Shown in pieces: positions 6,138 through 7,699 of a stretch of DNA of 7,699 nucleotides (within the stretch, counting starts at the first letter, position 1; the number at the start of each line of letters is the position of its first letter). The stretch spans positions 18,267 through 25,965 of the forward strand of contig PMYM01000153.1 in NCBI GenBank assembly GCA_003171235.1, written 5' to 3'. Under the pieces are notes generated by a model that worked only from the letters and a program-made list of their open reading frames with translations, was not told the origin of the DNA and searched no databases. The position numbers and the translations under genes were made by a program. Source of the DNA: Phycisphaerales bacterium (GTDB lineage: Bacteria; Planctomycetota; Phycisphaerae; SM23-33).

Positions 6138-7699
6138 GCGGCGGCTCCTTGCTTGTGTATTGGTGTCTTGCCCGCGGCGCCGGCATCGGACTGCCGCAGG
6201 CCTGCCATCCGGATGCGGTCGCCGGCCAACACCCCGGCGCGCGTCTGGTCCTGCCCAATTGTCTTTGCCGCTTCCGTCTGCTCGACTTCAAACTCCGCCC
6301 GCAGCACGGCAATCTGCGCCTCCATGGCTTGCCGCTTGCGGTCCAGCTCCCGGTTCCTGCCCTCGATCTCCTGTCCGCGCACGAGGCTCTGCGCCTTCTC
6401 CTGCGCCTCCAGCGACGCCCGCGCGCTGCCGGTGAGCAACACCCCCGACGGCCCGACGTACACGTCGCGAATCTCCGCCCCGTTATTGGTCAGCAGGAAC
6501 TCGCGCACCTGGTTGGAGTGGGCCATGCCCCGCGACTTCAGGATGTGCACCACGCGGTTCCGCTCGGCGCCGTTCTGCACATCCCGCAACTGCAGCCAGG
6601 TGTCCATCAGCGACGCCATGCCCACGTCCGTGCATTCCGAGAAGGCGCCGCCCGACGTGAGGCTCGTGAACATTGCGGTGATTTGCTGCATCTTGAAGTA
6701 GTCAATCAGCCGCGTCAGCATCGCCGTGACCTCAACATCCGTCCCGAGCATGGCGAAATTGGTGATCGGGTCAATGATGACGATCCGTGGCCTGAACTTA
6801 TTCACCAGCTTGTGGATGGTCAACAGGTGCATCTCCAGGCCGCAGACCGTGGGCCGCTGTGCGTGAAAGTGCAGCGTCCCGCGCCGCACCGCCGGCTCCA
6901 GGTCAAGGCCGATGGAGCGCATGTTGCGGATGATCTGGTTGGGCGATTCCTCGAAGGCAAACCACACGCATTGCTCGCCGCGCGCGGTGGCGGCGTGGAC
7001 GAAATGCGCCGCCAGGCTCGTCTTGCCCGTGCCCGCCGTGCCGGACCCCAGCACGCTGCTGCCGCGGTAGTAGCCCTTGCCCCCCAACATCGCGTCCAGG
7101 CGCGGAACGCCCGACGACACGCGCTCGGTGCATGCTTTGTGCGTCAACCTCGTCGAGGTGATCGGCAGGATCGAGATGCCGCCATCGTCAATCAGGAAGG
7201 GATACTCGCTCGTGCCGTGGGTCGAGCCGCGATACTTGACGATCCGCAGCCGGCGCGTGGCCATCTGCCCATCCACGCGGTGGTCCAGCAGGATCACGCA
7301 GTCGGCCACATATTCCTCCAGCCCGTAACGGGTCAGACTGGTTTCGCCCCGCTCGGCGGTGATGATGGCGGTGACGCCCTTCTCCTTCAACCAGCGAAAC
7401 AGGCGGCGCAACTCGGCCCGCAAAACGGCGGTGTTGGACAGCCCGGAAAAGAGCACTTCCAGGGTGTCGAGCACCACGCGCTTGGCGCCGATGTCGTCAA
7501 TCGCCTGCTCCAGGCGGATGAACAGGCCTTCCAGGTCATACACGCCCGTCTCGTCGAGTTCGCTGCGTTCGACGCGGACGAATTCGAGGGCCAAGTTCTT
7601 CTGCGCGACCATGGCCTTGAGGTTATGCCCGAGCGAGGCGAAGTTCATCGCCAGCTCCCCGACGTTCTCCTCGAAGGCCATGAAGACGCCCGGCTCGCC
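6134..7699 (-). CDS. kaiC: KaiC family double-domain ATPase (5' end outside window)
   Basis: The frame is open to the window edge (first residues GEPGVF), so the N-terminal part of CI with its Walker A lies outside; about 70 residues are missing by comparison with S. elongatus KaiC. Numbering from the Met at 7681: the CI catalytic Glu pair is E4-E5 (MAFEE), CI Walker B is RVVLDTLEVLF (68-78), and CI ends with RIVKYRGSTHGTSEYPFLID. CII has P-loop GTAGTGKT (214-221), catalytic pair E244-E245 (FAFEES) and Walker B IVIIDP (300-305). The segment aligning with the S431-T432 autophosphorylation site is TDVGMASLMDTW, giving Ala356-Ser357. KSRGMAHSNQVREFLL follows, as in KaiC2-type proteins. A coiled coil (about 422-472, Glu/Arg/Ala-rich) and a flexible tail extend beyond CII. 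Both ATPase active sites look intact as far as visible. KaiC forms ATP-dependent hexamers; with KaiB it likely acts as a timing or stress switch. It is the first visible gene of the operon, overlapping kaiB by ATGA. Confidence 0.95.
   Translation of the reverse strand, partial: GEPGVFMAFEENVGELAMNFASLGHNLKAMVAQKNLALEFVRVERSELDETGVYDLEGLFIRLEQAIDDIGAKRVVLDTLEVLFSGLSNTAVLRAELRRLFRWLKEKGVTAIITAERGETSLTRYGLEEYVADCVILLDHRVDGQMATRRLRIVKYRGSTHGTSEYPFLIDDGGISILPITSTRLTHKACTERVSSGVPRLDAMLGGKGYYRGSSVLGSGTAGTGKTSLAAHFVHAATARGEQCVWFAFEESPNQIIRNMRSIGLDLEPAVRRGTLHFHAQRPTVCGLEMHLLTIHKLVNKFRPRIVIIDPITNFAMLGTDVEVTAMLTRLIDYFKMQQITAMFTSLTSGGAFSECTDVGMASLMDTWLQLRDVQNGAERNRVVHILKSRGMAHSNQVREFLLTNNGAEIRDVYVGPSGVLLTGSARASLEAQEKAQSLVRGQEIEGRNRELDRKRQAMEAQIAVLRAEFEVEQTEAAKTIGQDQTRAGVLAGDRIRMAGLRQSDAGAAGKTPIHKQGAAA
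6145..6150 (-). promoter_or_regulatory. ribosome binding site of kaiB
   Basis: A full AAGGAG on the minus strand, seven bases before the kaiB ATG and inside the last codons of kaiC. With the ATGA overlap it indicates translational coupling together with independent initiation. Confidence 0.75.

Noticed and set aside
5535..6701. 388-codon plus-strand open frame across the sensor, kaiB and kaiC genes
   Set aside because: It spans three convincing minus-strand genes and its peptide is Ser/Arg/Pro-rich without a family signature.
449..7699. Functional link between the kai operon and the ydbH operon
   Set aside because: They share only orientation, are separated by a 576-base spacer and belong to unrelated processes; adjacency in one genome is not enough.

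Overview
The window is GC-rich bacterial DNA. All confidently assigned genes lie on the minus strand, in two compact operons that read from high to low coordinates. A Planctomycetota (or related PVC-type) origin is suggested by three things: a KaiC/KaiB pair with a PAS-GAF sensor of the type seen outside cyanobacteria, a ydbH-ynbE-ydbL set, and a 'CACGGGCGAGACGCCCGTGCTAC' hairpin that I recall as a dispersed repeat in planctomycete genomes. The assignment is an inference from protein style and composition, with no marker gene to confirm it.

Right-hand operon (7699 to 4649, minus strand): a KaiC-family double-ATPase gene whose 5' end lies beyond the window; kaiB, joined to it by a 4-base ATGA stop/start overlap; and, 25 bases further on, a soluble PAS-GAF sensor protein that stops just after its GAF domain and has no histidine kinase or other output domain. 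Together they look like a kaiA-less Kai timing or stress-signalling module. In the KaiC CII domain the first of the two adjacent phosphorylation-site residues is alanine and only the second, a serine, is phosphorylatable. This is the most interesting detail in the window.

Middle (4648 to 4073): a 576-base stretch with no confident gene. It holds one possible 104-codon hypothetical ORF and presumably the promoter of the next operon.

Left-hand operon (4072 to 449, minus strand): ydbH, ynbE and ydbL in the same order as in E. coli. They encode an AsmA-like inner-membrane-anchored protein, a small outer-membrane lipoprotein and a small exported DUF1318 protein. In E. coli YdbH and YnbE form a bridge across the periplasm that supports lipid transport to the outer membrane, with YdbL modulating YnbE. 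The presence of the complete set implies a diderm envelope.

Left edge (1 to 448): a perfect hairpin repeat, then an open plus-strand frame that has no good start but ends in a helix-turn-helix-like segment. It is probably a gene remnant adjoining the repeat. No rRNA, tRNA, CRISPR array, transposase or convincing intrinsic terminator was found.
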